From the NCBI GenBank assembly GCA_003164375.1, contig PLTE01000046.1, forward strand, positions 1 to 16,963: a stretch of DNA of 16,963 bases, read 5' to 3'. A model generated the notes under the pieces. It did not search any database. It saw only the letters and a program-made list of their open reading frames with translations, and was not told the DNA's origin. Position numbers and translations under genes: made by a program. The stretch is from Hyphomicrobiales bacterium. GTDB lineage: Bacteria; Pseudomonadota; Alphaproteobacteria; Rhizobiales; Xanthobacteraceae. This document shows positions 15,073 through 16,963 of this stretch, one piece after another. The first letter of the stretch is position 1. Every line of letters starts with the position of its first letter.

Positions 15073-15107
15073 CTTGCACGGCTGTTCCTGGATCGCTGGC
15101 GTGCAAG
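15073..15107. repeat. Inverted repeat downstream of the binding-protein gene
   Basis: CTTGCACG (15073-15080) and CGTGCAAG (15100-15107) are 8-bp perfect arms with 19 bp between. No T-run follows, so it is not a clear terminator. It lies in the 440-bp stretch 14989-15428, which otherwise holds only the direct repeat and the acyl-CoA dehydrogenase relic listed below. Confidence 0.4.
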
Positions 15108-15144
15108 GGGCGTCTGGTGCGCCTACGCGAATTGAGAGTAGAGT

Positions 15145-15172
15145 TTCGGACAAAATCGGGGGCTTCGGACAA
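15145..15172. repeat. Tandem-type 9-bp direct repeat
   Basis: TTCGGACAA occurs at 15145-15153 and again at 15164-15172, a period of 19 bp (about two helical turns). Placed just upstream of the acyl-CoA dehydrogenase relic, the pair may be an old activator or repressor site of that lost gene, but this is only inference. Confidence 0.35.
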
Positions 15173-15195
15173 TCCTCATAGACTTAGACTGCGCC

Positions 15196-15343
15196 ATGAA
15201 TTTTGAGCTCACTCCGAAGCAGAGGCAGTTCGCCGAGCAAATCCGGCGCTTCGCCCGCGAACATCTCTTCAACGGCGCGCTCAAACGAACTCTCGCTGAG
15301 TGAATCGCTTTTCGGGTTGGCTGATGAACTGGCCATACGTGGA
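15196..15343 (+). pseudogene. Frameshifted 5' relic of an acyl-CoA dehydrogenase gene
   Basis: The frame opening at 15196 encodes MNFELTPKQRQFAEQIRR followed by FAREHLFNGALKR. This is the typical first alpha-helix of acyl-CoA dehydrogenases (MDFxLTxEQxxxxxxVRxFAREE). It then stops at 15301-15303. In the next frame, from about 15281, the translation SLFGLADELAIRG resembles the following family segment (LWxxxAELGIxG), so a single indel appears to have shifted the frame. After about 15343 no similarity is seen, and the rest of the gene (about 340 codons expected) is missing. No ribosome site is evident. The comparison is from memory of the family and rests on about 45 residues. Confidence 0.5.
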
Positions 15344-15428
15344 TATCATCGGCGACAATATTCGATAATATTAGTGCTTGGTATTGATAGGGCACGCCCT
15401 TTATTTGCGGATTTCATGGGGAGCGATT

Positions 15429-16004
15429 GTGGTTGACCCGCCTAAAATTAAATCCATCGAGACCGTGTACGAGCGGAGGATGATTAGCCTTAAGCTCGCA
15501 ACGTTGATGTCCGCAAGCGGCAATGAGTACGATCGCCTAATTGAACATCACGGGGCAGGAGCGGTAGTTCTTGCCTACGATGAAAAACAGCGTACGGCGA
15601 TTGTTGTGAGGCAATTCAGAGCGCCCGTACATCATATTGATGCACCATCAGCCATGCTCATTGAGCCAATGGGAGGGATGCTCGACGGCAACGAGCCGAT
15701 AGAATGCGCTCGACGAGAGGCAATGGAAGAAAGCGGCCTTAGGCTCAGGCAATTGGAACACGTCGGCACCGTGTGGACGCTTCCCAGCGTCTCAACGGAG
15801 CGCCTTTCGCTGTTCCTGGCGGCCTATACTGCGGCCGATCGCGTGACGGCTGGCGGCGGCATCGAGGCGGAAGACAAAAACATAGTCGTGATCGAAATTC
15901 CGCTTGCACAATTGCGCGAACTTATTTCATCGGAAGCAACAATTGACTTCCGGCTCTTCGCCCTGGTCCAGGCGCTGCAATTACGCCGTCCCGACCTTTT
16001 CTGA
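15429..16004 (+). CDS. Nudix hydrolase, NudK-like (GDP-mannose/ADP-sugar pyrophosphatase type)
   Basis: A 191-residue hydrolase that would cleave nucleoside-diphosphate sugars to the nucleotide and a sugar phosphate. The Nudix box is present at about 82-104, GGMLDGNEPIECARREAMEESGL, with the catalytic REAMEE helix; its spacing is one residue shorter after the Glu, as I recall for E. coli NudK. Flanking parts also follow NudK: VVRQFRAP before the box, and TVWTLPSVSTERLSLFLAAY and GGGIEAEDKNIVVIEIPL after it. The frame opens at a TTG (15378), but GGGGAG 5 bases before a GTG at 15429 makes that the better start. The DNA is visibly more AT-rich than the catabolic genes to the left. It converges with the radical SAM gene with no gap. 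The exact nucleotide-sugar substrate is not certain. Confidence 0.88.
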   Translation: MVDPPKIKSIETVYERRMISLKLATLMSASGNEYDRLIEHHGAGAVVLAYDEKQRTAIVVRQFRAPVHHIDAPSAMLIEPMGGMLDGNEPIECARREAMEESGLRLRQLEHVGTVWTLPSVSTERLSLFLAAYTAADRVTAGGGIEAEDKNIVVIEIPLAQLRELISSEATIDFRLFALVQALQLRRPDLF

Positions 16005-16963
16005 TCATTCCTTGCTGACGTAAAAGTTCAGATATTCCTTCTTGATCCCGTAGAAGGGCTCGCAGAGCCGCTTCAATTGGAATTCCTTGCCCTTGTGCGA
16101 CAGGCCTTCCATGTAATTCTTGACGGCGGCGACCTGCTCGCCGCTCGTGCGAAACTTATATACGATACCGTCGCCTGCGCGATGCGAGGTCAGCGGTCGG
16201 TTCTCCGGATCGCGATCCCACGCGGTTATGTCGAAGGCGAACCTCCTGACCTTTTCCAGTGCGTGCCCGACCTCGATGCCTTCGATTTCGTTCACTGATA
16301 GGCAGCGCTCGACCGAGAACCGCGAGCATTCGTTCAGCATTTCGCGAACGACGGCGCCGTCGTCGCCCGCCTCGACGAATATTTCAATCGCGATGTCGCA
16401 GTAGAACTTGATGATTTCGGAATTGACAGCGAGCGACCGGCCCGAATATAGCGTGTTGAGCTTGCTGAAACCGCCATTGCGCAACTTCTCAAGCTCTTCA
16501 TCCTGGCCGTAATGCGCCACCAAGGCCTCATAGCTGGCGAACAGCTCCGACCGCGCATCGTGGTCGAAGTCCCTCATTAATTTTCGGAAGCCTTCCGGCG
16601 CGCGATCCGCGGCCATGATGACGCGCATCAGAAAATCGACCGGGCTGTGGCCCAGATTGAGCAGGACCTTCAAGATCATATCGTGACGCCGCAGCGTCCA
16701 ACTCATCTGAATGAGCCAGTTCAGGAGTCGGGCCCGCATGCTTTCTTCGAAACTGAGCGTATTGGTCTCGATGACCACTTCCTCCGCCTCGATGCAGGTG
16801 TAGTTTTTGTATTTCCCGTAAGCGTCTTCCAGCAGACGCCAGGCGGTCTTGACGCCGTACTTCTCGCGGTGCTCTAGCGTGTTCATCTCCGCACCCTCCA
16901 ACAACTTGCATTGGTTGGTGTTGATGCAGTTGATGCCGAGCTCGAAGAAGTAGCGCAGGCCGG
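16005..16963 (-). CDS. C-terminal part of a probable B12-binding radical SAM protein (runs off the window)
   Basis: The open frame has no stop up to the window edge, so the N-terminal part lies beyond it; the apparent TTG start at 16904 is only the first candidate codon inside the window. The 319 visible residues begin GLRYFFELGINCINTNQCKLLEGAEMNT, then REKYGVKTAWRLLEDAYGKY. Q(C)xLLxGxEM...R.KYGxKT is the pattern I associate with the end of the catalytic region in cobalamin-binding radical SAM proteins. A helical C-terminal region follows, rich in charged residues and histidines, that I do not recognise. The CxxxCxxC cluster and the B12 domain would be outside the window, so this call depends on a short segment. 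The stop codon abuts that of the Nudix gene. Confidence 0.6.
   Translation of the reverse strand, partial: GLRYFFELGINCINTNQCKLLEGAEMNTLEHREKYGVKTAWRLLEDAYGKYKNYTCIEAEEVVIETNTLSFEESMRARLLNWLIQMSWTLRRHDMILKVLLNLGHSPVDFLMRVIMAADRAPEGFRKLMRDFDHDARSELFASYEALVAHYGQDEELEKLRNGGFSKLNTLYSGRSLAVNSEIIKFYCDIAIEIFVEAGDDGAVVREMLNECSRFSVERCLSVNEIEGIEVGHALEKVRRFAFDITAWDRDPENRPLTSHRAGDGIVYKFRTSGEQVAAVKNYMEGLSHKGKEFQLKRLCEPFYGIKKEYLNFYVSKE

Noticed and set aside
15203..15436. A 77-codon plus-strand frame as an independent small gene.
   Set aside because: Its first part is antisense-like shadow of the dehydrogenase relic; only a short segment is meaningful, as the shifted frame of that relic.

Overview
The window is GC-rich chromosomal DNA that looks like an environmental alphaproteobacterium of the Bradyrhizobium/Rhodoplanes/Xanthobacteraceae kind. 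This is an inference from base composition, the Bug-type (TctC) receptors, the NitT/TauT-type ABC transporter and the mixture of catabolic genes. No rRNA, tRNA, CRISPR array, insertion sequence or phage gene was seen. Sixteen protein genes are supported, two of them with clearly revised starts and one running off the right edge, plus one decayed gene relic.

Left block (1-8700). A Bug-family periplasmic receptor (minus strand) is followed by a minus-strand pair made of a polytopic membrane protein and a small exported cupredoxin-fold-like protein. Next come a cupin and a CocE/NonD-type alpha/beta hydrolase whose stop and a possible cupin start overlap, then an FCD-type GntR regulator. The regulator is divergent from a second Bug receptor and an exported six-repeat Kelch protein. 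The intergenic region carries a perfect match to the FadR-subfamily operator consensus. It lies inside a candidate promoter that would give a leaderless regulator mRNA. A strong intrinsic terminator closes the Kelch gene.

Middle block (8705-14988). Six minus-strand genes read in the order polysaccharide-deacetylase-like (PuuE/NodB fold), acetamidase/formamidase, ABC ATPase, ABC permease, then after a 207-bp gap the two halves of a split thiamine-diphosphate 2-oxoacid decarboxylase (ComD/ComE-like). The matching NMT1/THI5-type substrate-binding protein is transcribed divergently from the same 219-bp control region. Together they look like an uptake-and-degradation module for an amide-bearing small molecule: import, C-N bond hydrolysis, then decarboxylation of a 2-oxoacid. 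The substrate cannot be named from sequence. This is the best candidate for an undescribed system in the window.

Right block (14989-16963). A 440-bp stretch holds inverted and direct repeats and a frameshifted 5' relic of an acyl-CoA dehydrogenase. It is visibly more AT-rich toward its right end. Then comes a NudK-like Nudix hydrolase, meeting tail-to-tail with no gap (TGATCA) the 3' part of a probable B12-binding radical SAM gene that continues past the window. This block looks like a boundary between the catabolic region and unrelated DNA.
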